This document shows positions 6,877 through 16,053 of a DNA stretch of 25,022 nucleotides, piece by piece. The number at the start of each line of letters is the position of its first letter. Within the stretch, counting starts at the first letter, position 1. Made by a program: the position numbers and the translations under genes. Source of the DNA: UBA1774 sp045628925 (GTDB lineage Bacteria; Bacillota; Clostridia; Oscillospirales; Oscillospiraceae). Location of the stretch: positions 1 through 25,022 of the forward strand of contig JAZQQF010000172.1 in the NCBI GenBank assembly GCA_045628925.1, given 5' to 3'. The notes beneath the pieces were generated by a model. The model was not told where the DNA came from, ran no database searches, and was given only the letters and a program-made list of their open reading frames with translations.

Positions 6877-8186
6877 AGATCGAAAAACCGGTCATGTGGC
6901 TGGTGAACCTGCTGCTCAGCGCCTTCTTTGCCTTCGGCATCCTGCAGTTTCTGGAGCAGTTCAGCCGCGTGGGCTGGGAGTGGTATTCCCGCAGCCTGCT
7001 CTGCTGGCCCATCCTGCTGGCCTTCGTCATCGGGCTGGCGGCCCGGGGCCTGCAGAAATGGAAATACCCCCTGCTGGGCGGGAGCGTCCTTATCGCGGAG
7101 GCGCTGATGGCGCTGCAGTTTCCCTCCTTCGGATTTCTGGATATCGTTTACCTGCTCATCGCGGGTGTGCTGGCGGCGGTGCTGTTCATCCTGGGCCTGC
7201 GGGGCGAGGAGGCATTTCCCGGGAAACTGGCGGTGGCCTCCCTCATCGTGTATATCGCCGCCTGCGTGTATTTCTTCCTGGGGGATTACGAGCTGCGGGA
7301 CTACCAGCCCCTGTGCTGGTGCGGCCTGTTTGCCTTCACCCTGAGTATGTACAGCTTCAATGCCGCCAGCCTCTATACGGGCGTGCATAACGCCAAAGGC
7401 GGCGAGACCATGGCCATCCCCTCGGGCATCCGGGGCAAGAATATGCTCCTGCTCACGGGCTTCCTCATCGCCGCCATGCTCATCGGCAGCCTCGGCATCC
7501 TCCATCGGGCGCTGGACGGGGCGTGGCACTGGCTCCTCTACAGTGTGGGGACGTTTATCCGTTTCCTCACCAGCATCTCCGGCAATTCGGAGATGAAGGC
7601 GCCCCCCACCCCCACGCCGACCCCCGAGCCGGAACAGACGGCGGATATCTCCGCGCTGGTGCCGGACGGGGATCCCACCTTCATCACGGTCTATGCCATC
7701 CTGCTCTGCTCCATCGCGGGCGTCTTCGCCATTCTGGCCATCATCTTCTCCCGGCGGGAGAATCGGGGCGGCGGCAGCCATAAATTTGCGGATTGGGTGC
7801 GCGGCCTGTTCAAAACGAAGCAGATTTTGGAATATGAGGACGACGTGGAGCGGACGGACGACCTGCGGACCCTGCTGGCCGAGCAGCGGAAAAAGATGCG
7901 CGACCGGCTCCGCAGGATGCGGGAGAAGCCGGAAAAATACGAAGATATGCCGGACGACCGGCTGCGGGTGCGCTTTGCCTATAAGGCGCTGCTGAAGTCC
8001 GGCCGCGTGGCAGGGTGGACGCCTGCCGCTACCCCCGGCGAGGTGGGCAAAAGTCTGGATACCGAGGCGTTCCGGGATCTGACGGAAGCCTATAACGGCG
8101 CACGGTACGATCTGGAGCGCGAAGTCCCGCCGGAGGCGGCGGATACGGCGCAGGAAGCCATGAAGCGCCTGCGCGGAAGGAGATAA
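6873..8186 (+). CDS. Multi-pass membrane protein with C-terminal DUF4129-like domain
   Basis: A 437-residue protein. About seven hydrophobic segments fill residues 1-230, then a Pro/Thr linker (APPTPTPTPEPEQ, about 245-257), one more membrane segment (about 270-290), and a charged cytoplasmic tail. The tail (about 355-437: RLRVRFAYKALLKSGRVAGW, then TPGEVGKSL and LTEAYNGARYDL) resembles the DUF4129 domain that ends transglutaminase-like proteins in MoxR-DUF58 operons. No transglutaminase core is seen: there is no Cys-His-Asp region and no room for one. ATG 6873 follows AAGGGAGG (6858-6864). It probably forms a membrane complex with its two upstream neighbours. Its function is unknown, and the DUF4129 assignment is made by eye. 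Confidence 0.7.
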   Translation: MKIEKPVMWLVNLLLSAFFAFGILQFLEQFSRVGWEWYSRSLLCWPILLAFVIGLAARGLQKWKYPLLGGSVLIAEALMALQFPSFGFLDIVYLLIAGVLAAVLFILGLRGEEAFPGKLAVASLIVYIAACVYFFLGDYELRDYQPLCWCGLFAFTLSMYSFNAASLYTGVHNAKGGETMAIPSGIRGKNMLLLTGFLIAAMLIGSLGILHRALDGAWHWLLYSVGTFIRFLTSISGNSEMKAPPTPTPTPEPEQTADISALVPDGDPTFITVYAILLCSIAGVFAILAIIFSRRENRGGGSHKFADWVRGLFKTKQILEYEDDVERTDDLRTLLAEQRKKMRDRLRRMREKPEKYEDMPDDRLRVRFAYKALLKSGRVAGWTPAATPGEVGKSLDTEAFRDLTEAYNGARYDLEREVPPEAADTAQEAMKRLRGRR

Positions 8187-8189
8187 GCG

Positions 8190-9068
8190 ATGAACTACAC
8201 CATCGGCGTTGACGTGGGCGGTACCAACGTGCGCTTCGGCCTGCTGGGGCCGGACGGGGCCCTGACCGAGCTTCGGAAATATCCCCGGACGGAGGTGCTG
8301 CCGGACGCGGACCCCGCCGCGCTGGGAGATGCGCTGAAGTACTATATCCGGGAGACGGGGGCGGAAGTGTCCGCCGTGGGCGTGGGCATTCCCGGCACCC
8401 TCAGCCCGGACTGTCGGCGGACGCTCAAGGTCTCCAATATCCCGGCGCTGAACGACCTGAACTATGCGCAGCTGTTAGAGGAGCGCTGCGGCGTGCCCGT
8501 GAAACTGGAAAATGACACGGTCATGCTTCTGAACGGCGACCTGCACCGGCTCAACCTGCCGCCGGAGGGCATCATCCTCGGCGTGTATATCGGCACGGGG
8601 CTGGGCAGCGCCCTGTTTTACAACGGGAAAAGCCTCAAAGGCCACAACTGCCTGAATGAACTGGGCCACTTCCCCCTGCCGGGGAAGAAGGAACGGTGTA
8701 CCTGCGGGAACATCGGCTGCGCGGAGAACTACGTTTCCGGCCGCTGGCTGCAGGCGCTGCGGGCGGAGAAATTCCCGGACACCCACATTTCGGATATGTT
8801 CACCGCGCTGCAGGGCACGACGGAGGGCGCGGAATACGTGGAGACCCTCGCCTGCCTGCTGGCGGGCTGCGTGAACCTGATGGATCCGGAGATGCTGGTC
8901 ATCGGCGGCGGCCTCCCGGCGATGAAGGACTATCCCCGGGCGGCGCTGGATGCGGCCATGCGGGAAAAATGCATGAAGCCGGAACCGGCAAATTCCCTCC
9001 GCGTCGTCTGGTCGCAGGACAGCGACGAGACCGGCGCGCTGGGCGCGGCGTGGCTGGCAAGAGGTTGA
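8190..9068 (+). CDS. ROK-family sugar kinase, similar to D-allose kinase AlsK
   Basis: A 292-residue protein of typical ROK length. The N-terminal phosphate-binding loop is IGVDVGGTNVRFGLL, the catalytic Asp109 sits in ENDTVMLLNGD, the second ATP motif is YIGTGLGSALF, and the ROK zinc site is formed by His160 (ELGHFPL) and CTCGNIGC (Cys170, 172, 177). It should phosphorylate a hexose with ATP. The C-terminal part (VNLMDPEMLVIGGGLPAM, SDETGALGAAWLA) resembles E. coli AlsK from memory more than glucokinase, but ROK specificity cannot be read from sequence alone. A strong AAGGAGA lies upstream and the start is 3 bp after the DUF4129 gene stop, so it appears to be the last gene of the MoxR operon, an unusual partner. 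A terminator follows. Confidence 0.85.
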   Translation: MNYTIGVDVGGTNVRFGLLGPDGALTELRKYPRTEVLPDADPAALGDALKYYIRETGAEVSAVGVGIPGTLSPDCRRTLKVSNIPALNDLNYAQLLEERCGVPVKLENDTVMLLNGDLHRLNLPPEGIILGVYIGTGLGSALFYNGKSLKGHNCLNELGHFPLPGKKERCTCGNIGCAENYVSGRWLQALRAEKFPDTHISDMFTALQGTTEGAEYVETLACLLAGCVNLMDPEMLVIGGGLPAMKDYPRAALDAAMREKCMKPEPANSLRVVWSQDSDETGALGAAWLARG

Positions 9069-9080
9069 TCTCAAGATGCC

Positions 9081-9120
9081 CGGCGGCTCCGAAGGCTTCT
9101 TCGGGGCCGCCGAAATATTT
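9081..9120 (+). terminator. Terminator hairpin after the ROK kinase
   Basis: A 14-bp stem (9081-9094 with 9099-9112, one T-G wobble) with a tight GCTT loop. The following tail AAATATTT is only partly T-rich, so it may be an imperfect terminator. Confidence 0.6.
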
Positions 9121-9146
9121 TCGGAAACGGGACGAAAAATGCAGGG

Positions 9147-9158
9147 TTTCCCGGGAAA
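9147..9158. repeat. Perfect 12-bp palindrome upstream of addB
   Basis: TTTCCCGGGAAA is a perfect palindrome located 12 bp before the proposed addB -35 box. It could be an operator or chance; no known regulator is assigned. Confidence 0.4.
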
Positions 9159-9170
9159 TGCCGCGTCCGC

Positions 9171-9199
9171 TTTTCAATCCCGGGTAACTATGATAGAAT
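9171..9199 (+). promoter_or_regulatory. Possible promoter of addBA
   Basis: TTTTCA (9171-9176), a 17-bp spacer and TAGAAT (9194-9199), in the only non-coding stretch before addB. An overlapping TATGAT (9189-9194) is an alternative -10 but has no good -35. Confidence 0.35.
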
Positions 9200-9247
9200 C
9201 AGAGATAAAATCAGAACAAAAAACGGAACGGAAAGGGGGAGCAGATC

Positions 9248-12200
9248 ATGCTCACCATCCTGCTGGGTCTTGCGGGCAGCGGAAAAACGGAGGCCGTCTG
9301 CCGGGAGATCCGGGACCTGATGCCCGGGCGCGAAAACATGGTGCTGCTCACGCCGGAGCAGCAGTCCCACCGTGCGGAACGGACGCTGGCGAAGATCTGC
9401 GGACCTGCGCTCAGCCTCCATGCGGAGGTGCTGAGCTTCACGAGAATGTATAACCGCGCGGCGCTTGCGCTGGGCGGTCTTGCCGACCCGCTGCCGGATG
9501 CGGGCGGGCGGCTGCTGCTCATGGCGCTGGCCGTGAGCGAGCTGGGCGAAAAGCTCCGCCGCTTCGGCGGAAGGGATCGCCGCGCCGATTTTCTGCCCCG
9601 GCTCATGGCAACCGCCGAGGAATTTCGCGCCTCGCTGCTGCGGCCGGAGCTGCTGGAATCCGCCGCGGAACAGGCCGGGGGCAGCACGGGCGAGAAGCTG
9701 CGGGAGCTGGCAAGCGTGCTGGAAGCGTGGGAGGCTGTCACCGCCCGCCAGCTGGGCGACAGCCGCGACGCCGTCTCCCGTCTGGCCGACGGCGTGGAGA
9801 AGACCGACGTGGGCGCGGGCGGCGTGTGGGTGGACGGATTCACCGATTTCACCGCGGCGGAGCTGCGGGTGCTGGAGGCCCTGCTCCGCCGGGGCACCGA
9901 CCTGACCGTGACGCTGACGCTGGGCGAAGGGGAAGAGGAACGCTTCCGCGTGCAGGAGGCCACCTTCCGCACGCTCTGCCAGCTGGCCGAGCGCCGGGGC
10001 GCGGAGCTGAAGGTGCGCCGTCTGCCCGACCCGGCGCGGACGCCGATCCGGCATCTGGCGGAAAACCTCTATACCTATCACGCGCAGCCCATCGCCGATG
10101 GAGCCGGGGCGGCGGAGATCTGCCGGATGCCCTCCTTCGCGGAGGAGTGCCGCTGGGCGGCCTCCCGCATCCTCGGCATGATGCGCGAAGATCCCACCCT
10201 GCGCTTCGGCGATTTTGCGGCGGCGCTCCCGGATGCTGCGGAGAAGCGCAGCACGGCGGAGGCCGTTTTCCGGGAATACGGCATTCCCGTGTTCGTGGAA
10301 GAGACGGAGAGCATTTTGGATAAGGGGCTCACGGTCTCCATCCTGTCCGCCCTCACGGCGGTGACGGAGGGCTGGCGTTTCCGGGACGTGTTCCGCTGCC
10401 TCAAGACCGGCTTCGGCGGCCTCAGCCCGGAGGAAACGGACGAGCTGGAAAACTACTGCCTCACGTGGGATATCCGGGGCGAAAGCGCGTGGCGGCGGGA
10501 GGCGGACTGGGATCTGCGGCCCGGCGGCTACGGAACGGCCGACGAGCGGGATCGGGAGGCCCTCGTCCGCCTGAACGCCCTGTGCCGCAGAGTCGCCGGG
10601 CCGCTGGGCGCGCTGGCGGACGCGCTGCGGGAGCCGAAGCCCTGCCGGGAACAGCTGCGGGCCGTGTGGGCCTACCTGTCGGAGATCGGGGCCGCGGAAA
10701 CGCTGCGGCAGGAAGCGGAGGAGCTGGAAGCCGGCGGCGACCGTGCTTTGGCCTCGGCAGATGCGCGCCTGTGGGCCGCGCTGATGGACGCTTTCAGCCA
10801 GATGGAGACCGTCATCGGCGGCGTGACCCTCGACGCATCGGAATTCCGGCGGCTCACGGAGCTGCTGCTCGGCCAGCGGAAGGTGGGCGCCATCCCCGCC
10901 GCGCTGGACAGCGTGAGCATGGGCTCGCCTGCCCGCCTGCGGGGGAAGAAGATGCGGGTGCTGCTGGTACTGGGGGCCGATGACGAGAGCCTGCCCGCCC
11001 GGCCCGGCGCAGCGGGACTGTTTTCGGCGGAGGAAAAGCGGAGCCTGTTCGACCTTGGCCTGCCCCTGATGCACGACCGGGATGAGGACGTGTGCAGGCC
11101 GCTCTTTGAACTGTATTCGCTGGCGGCCTCCCCTTCGGAGAAGCTGCTCATGAGCTATACCGGCTCGGAGGAGAGCCGCGCCAGCGTCCTCGTGCGCCGG
11201 GCGGAGAGCCTGCTGGGCGTGAAGCCCACCGGCGCGGACGAGCTTATGGGCGAGCATCTGCTCCCCGTGCGGGAGACCTGTCTGCGCCTCGCCTTCCGGG
11301 AGGACGGGCCGTGGAGCGCTTCGGCCCGGCAGGCGCTGGAGGCGGACACGCTGGAGGAGCTGCGGCAGCGGGCTGCCCAGAAGCGGGGCAGCCTCCGGCC
11401 CGAGACCGTCACGGCGCTGTACGGCGAGACCTTCCGCCTTACCGCCTCCCGTGCGGAGACCTATCATAAATGCGCCTATCTCTATTTCCTCGAATACGGG
11501 CTGAAGGCGGAGGAACGGAAGTTCGCGGGCTTCGCCGCGCCGGAGACCGGCACCTTCATCCACTATCTGCTGGAAAACGTCTGCCGCGCGGTGAAGGAAG
11601 CCGGGGGCTTCGGCGCGGTAACGGAAGAGAAACTGCGGGCGCTGACACAGACTTACTGCGAAGCCTTCGCAGCCGAGTTCTTCCGGCCCGGTCAGCTGGA
11701 GGACGCCCGCTTCGGCTACCTGTTCCGCCGCCTGTGCCATACGGCGGAGACCATCGTGCTGGATGTGGCGGCGGAGCTGTCCGCCGGGGAGTTCCAGCCG
11801 CTGGCCTTTGAGCTGCAGTTTGGCATGGAGGGTGCGGATTCTCTGCCGCCGGTGCAGGTGGACGACGTGATCCTGCGCGGCACGGCCGACCGGGTGGACG
11901 GCTGGACGGACGGGGAGACGCTCTATCTATGCGTCGCGGATTACAAGACCGGGAAGAAGGAATTCAGCCTGACGGACGTGCAGTACGGCGTGAGCATCCA
12001 GATGCTCCTGTATCTGTTCATGCTGGAAGAACACGGCGAAGCCCGGTTCGGGCAGAAGGTCGCGCCCGCCGGGGTGCTTTACAGTCCCGCCCGGGACGCG
12101 CTGGTATCCGACCAGCCCCGTTCCGCGGATCCGGAAAAGCTGGCGCAGGAGCGGGCGAAGCTCCTGCGGCGCAGCGGCATCCTGCTGGACGACCTGCGGG

Positions 12201-12541
12201 TGCTGGACGCGCGGGAGCACACCCGTCCGGCCCGCTATATCCCGGTGAAATTCGGAAAGGACGGCCTGCCCACGGAGAACGTGGCCTCCGCCGCCCGGCT
12301 GGGCGATCTGGCAGCCTACGTGAAGAAGCTGCTGCGGAAGATGAGCGCATCGCTCCGGCGAGGGAACGTGGCGGCCGAGCCGCTGTTTCAGGCGCCGACG
12401 CCGGAGAAGGGGCCGTGCAAATGGTGCCCCTATGGGTCGGTCTGCAATTACGATCTGGAACGGGAGCCGCTGCGGCTGAAAACGAAAGTGGAGCCGGAAG
12501 CGTTCTGGCAGGCATTGGAGGAGGAACGGGATCATGGCTGA
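9248..12541 (+). CDS. addB: ATP-dependent helicase/nuclease AddAB, subunit AddB
   Basis: A 1097-residue protein, slightly shorter than B. subtilis AddB. With AddA it forms the helicase-nuclease that resects double-strand breaks to a Chi-type site and loads RecA. A helicase-like domain with Walker A GLAGSGKT (7-14) starts the protein. The C-terminal nuclease has His772 (FIHYLLENV), DRVDGW, Asp898 and Lys900 in VADYKTGKK, and QMLLYL. Four cysteines of the iron-sulfur staple are present: Cys742 (YHKCAYLYF) and Cys1057, Cys1060, Cys1066 (CKWCPYGSVC), with the expected C-x2-C-x5-C spacing. The start is ATG 9248 after AAAGGGGGA. The stop overlaps addA by 8 nt, implying translational coupling. Confidence 0.95.
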   Translation: MLTILLGLAGSGKTEAVCREIRDLMPGRENMVLLTPEQQSHRAERTLAKICGPALSLHAEVLSFTRMYNRAALALGGLADPLPDAGGRLLLMALAVSELGEKLRRFGGRDRRADFLPRLMATAEEFRASLLRPELLESAAEQAGGSTGEKLRELASVLEAWEAVTARQLGDSRDAVSRLADGVEKTDVGAGGVWVDGFTDFTAAELRVLEALLRRGTDLTVTLTLGEGEEERFRVQEATFRTLCQLAERRGAELKVRRLPDPARTPIRHLAENLYTYHAQPIADGAGAAEICRMPSFAEECRWAASRILGMMREDPTLRFGDFAAALPDAAEKRSTAEAVFREYGIPVFVEETESILDKGLTVSILSALTAVTEGWRFRDVFRCLKTGFGGLSPEETDELENYCLTWDIRGESAWRREADWDLRPGGYGTADERDREALVRLNALCRRVAGPLGALADALREPKPCREQLRAVWAYLSEIGAAETLRQEAEELEAGGDRALASADARLWAALMDAFSQMETVIGGVTLDASEFRRLTELLLGQRKVGAIPAALDSVSMGSPARLRGKKMRVLLVLGADDESLPARPGAAGLFSAEEKRSLFDLGLPLMHDRDEDVCRPLFELYSLAASPSEKLLMSYTGSEESRASVLVRRAESLLGVKPTGADELMGEHLLPVRETCLRLAFREDGPWSASARQALEADTLEELRQRAAQKRGSLRPETVTALYGETFRLTASRAETYHKCAYLYFLEYGLKAEERKFAGFAAPETGTFIHYLLENVCRAVKEAGGFGAVTEEKLRALTQTYCEAFAAEFFRPGQLEDARFGYLFRRLCHTAETIVLDVAAELSAGEFQPLAFELQFGMEGADSLPPVQVDDVILRGTADRVDGWTDGETLYLCVADYKTGKKEFSLTDVQYGVSIQMLLYLFMLEEHGEARFGQKVAPAGVLYSPARDALVSDQPRSADPEKLAQERAKLLRRSGILLDDLRVLDAREHTRPARYIPVKFGKDGLPTENVASAARLGDLAAYVKKLLRKMSASLRRGNVAAEPLFQAPTPEKGPCKWCPYGSVCNYDLEREPLRLKTKVEPEAFWQALEEERDHG

Positions 12542-15500
12542 AGTGAAACTTACCCCCGCGCAGGCCGCCGCCGTGGCCCATCGGGGCGGCGCACTGCTCA
12601 TCTCGGCGGGCGCCGGTTCCGGCAAGACGAAGGTACTGGTGGAGCGTCTGCTGGACCGCATCACCCGCGACGGGCTGGATATCGACCGCTTCCTCATCAT
12701 CACCTATACCCGCGCCGCCGCCGCCGAGCTGCGGGGGCGCATCCTGAACGCGCTCTATGAGCGGCTGCAGGAAACGCCGGACGACCGGCATCTCCGGCGG
12801 CAGACGGCCCTGCTCCTGCAGGCCCGCATCGGCACGATCCACAGCTTCTGCGCCTCCGTCCTGCGGGAAAACGCCCACCTGTGCGGCGTGAAGCCGGATT
12901 TCCGGCAGCTGGAGGGAGGCGAGGAGCAGATCCTCAGGCGAGAGGTTCTGCGGGAGGTGCTGCAGGAACGCTACGAGCAGCTGACGGAAGCCTTCAGCGC
13001 GCTGGCGGATACGCTGGGCGCGGGACGGGACGACACGAAGCTGGAGCAGGTGGTGCTGCGCACCTATGAGCAGGTGCAGAGCCATCCGGACCCGGAGGCG
13101 TGGCTGCAGGCGCAGATCGACGCGCCCTGCCCGGAGGGCGACGCGGGGGATACCCCGTGGGGCGCACTGCTGCTGGCGAAGGCCCGCGCCGCCGCCGCGT
13201 TCTGGCAAATGCGGATGCTGGAGGGCGTGACCTCACTGGAGGCGGAGCCGAAGCTGGCGAAATGGGCCCAGTGCCTGCGGGACGCCGCCGCTTCGCTGGA
13301 GAGCTTCCGCCTTGCGCTGGATGCGGGTTGGGACGCTGCCGCCGCCTTCGGCGATATCACGTTCCCAAGGCCGTATACGCCCAGAGGCATGGGGGACGAT
13401 CCGCTGCTCCTGCCGGTGAAAAGCCTGTGGGACGGCTGCAAAACGGGCATGAAGAAGCTCTGCGCGATGTTTGACGGCAATTCGGCAGAGCTGCTTATGG
13501 AATACCGGGCGCTGAAGCCGGTGACGGATGCGCTCTTTGCGCTGGTGCGGGATTTTTCCGCTGCCTACAGCGCGGAGAAGCAGCGCCGCGGCCTGCTGGA
13601 TTTCAGCGATCTGGAGCATCTGACCCTGCGCCTGCTCACGGAGGCGGATCGCATGACGCCCTCGGCGGCGGCAAAGACCATCTCCCTGCGCTTTGCGGAG
13701 ATCCTTGTGGATGAATATCAGGACTGCAACCGTGTGCAGGACGCGATCTTTTTCGCCGTTTCCCGGGAAGGGAAAAACGTCACCATGGTGGGCGACGTGA
13801 AGCAGTCCATCTACCGATTCCGGCTGGCGGACCCCACCATTTTCCTGCGAAAATACGAGGCTTACGCCGATGACCCGGCCTCCGGCGAGGGAAAACGCAT
13901 CCTCCTTTCGGAGAATTTCCGCTCGGATGGGAATATCCTGCGGGCGGCCAACCGGTTCTTCTCCAACGTCATGTCGCCGCAGCTGGGCGATATGCAGTAC
14001 GGGGAGGCGGAGGCGCTGAAGCCCGGCCCGGCGAATCCGGCGGCGGAGGACGCGTTCCAGCTGTTCGTGCCGGAGCTGGGGGAGGAAAAGCGGAAAAAGG
14101 CGGAGCCGGAGGCTGTGGCGGATTATGTCGCCCATCTGCTGCATAGCGGCATGACCGTGCCGGTCGAGGGTGGGCTTCGGCCGCTGGAGGCGGGGGATAT
14201 CGCCATCCTCCTGCGCTCCACCAGCGGACGGGACAGCCTTTATGCCGCTGCGCTGAAAAAGCGGGGCATCCCCGCCCTGTGCCTGAAGGCGGCGGATCCG
14301 CTGCAGGAGCGGACGGAGGTGCGCTGGGCGCTGAGTCTGCTGGCGGTGACGGACAATCCCCGACAGGATATCCCCCTGCTGGCGGCGCTGCGCAGCCCGG
14401 TCTGGCATTTCACGGAGGAGGAGCTGGCGCGCATCCGCTGCCGGGATCGGCGCGGCTGCTTCTATGAGGCCCTCTGCGCCGCTGCCGAGAACGACGGGCG
14501 CTGCGCCGAAGTGCTGGAAACGCTGGCGCGCTGGCGGAAGCTGGCCCGTCGGCTGCCCGCTGACGAGCTGATCCGGGAGATCTGCGCGGAAACGGCGCTC
14601 TATGCGCTGGCGGAGGCCCGGGAGGCGGGTTCCTCCGCAAATCTGGACCAGCTCACGGACTATGCACGCAGCTTCGGGCAGAACGGTTCCCGCAGTCTGT
14701 TCACCTTCCTCCTGCGCCTGCGGGAGGCGGAGGAGGCCGGGGACGCGGAGATGAAGGCCGTGTTCGGCGGCGGCAGCGGCGTGACGGTCACCACCATCCA
14801 CAGCTCCAAGGGGCTGGAATACCCGGTGGTGATCCTGGCCGACCTGATGAAAAGCTTCAATCTGACGGATCTGAACGCGCCGCTGCTCATTCACCCGGAG
14901 CTGGGCGCGGGCCCCAAATGGGTGGATCGGGAGAAAGGCGCGGAGTACCCCACCCTTATGCGCCTCGCCTGCCGCCAGAAGCTGAGGAGCGAAAACCTCA
15001 GCGAGGAACTGCGGGTGCTGTACGTGGCCATGACGAGGCCGAAGCAGAAGCTGGCGCTGTTCTGCTCCGTGGCGGATCGGGAGGCGGCGAGAAAGAAATA
15101 CACCGTTCCCGGCGGGCTGCCCCTGCCGCCGGAGCTGCTGGAGGACAGCGGCAGCATGGGCGAATGGATCCTTGCCGCGTCGCTGGCCTTCGGGGAGGCG
15201 GGGCCGTGGAAGTGGCTGGACGTGCCCGAAGCGGCGGAAGCGCCCACAGAAGAACAGACGGCGGAAGCGACAGAAGCGGTATCCGGTGCGGCGGCGGAGG
15301 CTCTCGGCTGGGTCTATCCCCACGAAGCGGACACCCGCCTGCCCAGCAAGCTCACCGCCACCGCCCTGCGGGATACGGCGCTGGCCGGGGAGACGGGGGA
15401 GAATGCCTCCGAGCTGGTGCAGCGGAAATTCGGGGAGCGGGATTTTCAGCCCCCGGCGTTCCTGCGGCCCGAGACCCTCAGCCCCACAGAACGGGGCACC

Positions 15501-15980
15501 GCCATGCACCTTGCCATGCAGTATGCCGACTGGAGCCTGTGCGAAACGGTCTCCGGCGCGGAGGCGGCCATCCGGCAGCTGCGGGAAAAGCGGATGCTCA
15601 CGCCTTTGGAGGCCGATGCGGCCGATGCTAAAAAGCTGACGGCCTTCGTCACCTCCCCGCTGGGGAAACTTCTGCAGAGCGGAACGCTGCACCGGGAATT
15701 CAAATTCTCCCTGCTGGCCCCGGTGCGGGAGCTGCTGGGCGCGGGCGAAGGGGAAACGCTGCTTCAGGGCGTGGTGGACTGCTGGTCGGAAACGCCGGAC
15801 GGCATCCTCCTTGTGGACTACAAGACCGACCGGGTCTCACGGGAAAATCTGGAAGCCCGGGCGGCAGAGTATGCCCCCCAGCTGCAGGCCTATGCGTGGG
15901 CGCTGACGAAGATCACCGGGAAACCGGTGCTGCGGACCTTCCTCTGGTTTTTTGCGGCGGATACGGCGGTGGAAATTTGA
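12534..15980 (+). CDS. addA: ATP-dependent helicase/nuclease AddAB, subunit AddA
   Basis: A 1148-residue UvrD/RecB-type (SF1A) helicase with C-terminal nuclease, the motor subunit of AddAB. Motifs in order: Q-motif LTPAQAAAVAHRGG, Walker A SAGAGSGKT (Lys31), motif Ia ITYTRAAAAEL, IGTIHSFCASVLRE, Walker B VDEYQD (Asp393-Glu394), motif III VGDVKQSIYRFR, motif V TTIHSSKGLEYPVV and motif VI LYVAMTRPKQKL. The RecB-family nuclease follows, with the histidine of ERGTAMHLAMQ and Asp1095/Lys1097 in LLVDYKTDRV. An Ala/Glu-rich linker near residues 900-925 (for example EAPTEEQTAEATEAVSGA) separates helicase and nuclease. The start ATG lies inside the end of addB. No clear terminator follows. Confidence 0.96.
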   Translation: MAEVKLTPAQAAAVAHRGGALLISAGAGSGKTKVLVERLLDRITRDGLDIDRFLIITYTRAAAAELRGRILNALYERLQETPDDRHLRRQTALLLQARIGTIHSFCASVLRENAHLCGVKPDFRQLEGGEEQILRREVLREVLQERYEQLTEAFSALADTLGAGRDDTKLEQVVLRTYEQVQSHPDPEAWLQAQIDAPCPEGDAGDTPWGALLLAKARAAAAFWQMRMLEGVTSLEAEPKLAKWAQCLRDAAASLESFRLALDAGWDAAAAFGDITFPRPYTPRGMGDDPLLLPVKSLWDGCKTGMKKLCAMFDGNSAELLMEYRALKPVTDALFALVRDFSAAYSAEKQRRGLLDFSDLEHLTLRLLTEADRMTPSAAAKTISLRFAEILVDEYQDCNRVQDAIFFAVSREGKNVTMVGDVKQSIYRFRLADPTIFLRKYEAYADDPASGEGKRILLSENFRSDGNILRAANRFFSNVMSPQLGDMQYGEAEALKPGPANPAAEDAFQLFVPELGEEKRKKAEPEAVADYVAHLLHSGMTVPVEGGLRPLEAGDIAILLRSTSGRDSLYAAALKKRGIPALCLKAADPLQERTEVRWALSLLAVTDNPRQDIPLLAALRSPVWHFTEEELARIRCRDRRGCFYEALCAAAENDGRCAEVLETLARWRKLARRLPADELIREICAETALYALAEAREAGSSANLDQLTDYARSFGQNGSRSLFTFLLRLREAEEAGDAEMKAVFGGGSGVTVTTIHSSKGLEYPVVILADLMKSFNLTDLNAPLLIHPELGAGPKWVDREKGAEYPTLMRLACRQKLRSENLSEELRVLYVAMTRPKQKLALFCSVADREAARKKYTVPGGLPLPPELLEDSGSMGEWILAASLAFGEAGPWKWLDVPEAAEAPTEEQTAEATEAVSGAAAEALGWVYPHEADTRLPSKLTATALRDTALAGETGENASELVQRKFGERDFQPPAFLRPETLSPTERGTAMHLAMQYADWSLCETVSGAEAAIRQLREKRMLTPLEADAADAKKLTAFVTSPLGKLLQSGTLHREFKFSLLAPVRELLGAGEGETLLQGVVDCWSETPDGILLVDYKTDRVSRENLEARAAEYAPQLQAYAWALTKITGKPVLRTFLWFFAADTAVEI

Positions 15981-15994
15981 AAAAACGGGTATCT

Positions 15995-16023
15995 ATTTCC
16001 CCGGAAATGGGGTATGATAGAGT
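15995..16023 (+). promoter_or_regulatory. Weak promoter-like region before the homocysteine methyltransferase gene
   Basis: An interrupted palindrome, ATTTCC-CC-GGAAAT (15995-16008), is followed by TATGATAGAGT (16013-16023), close to TATGATAGAAT upstream of addB. No good -35 is visible at 16-18 bp, so this is tentative. Confidence 0.25.
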
Positions 16024-16053
16024 ATCTTGAAAAAAGCGCGGGAGGGCAGGCAC

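Noticed and set aside
9188..11740. Antisense open frame of 850 codons across addB
   Set aside because: It is a shadow of addB codon usage with low-complexity translation. The 819-, 771- and 545-codon antisense frames elsewhere are rejected for the same reason.
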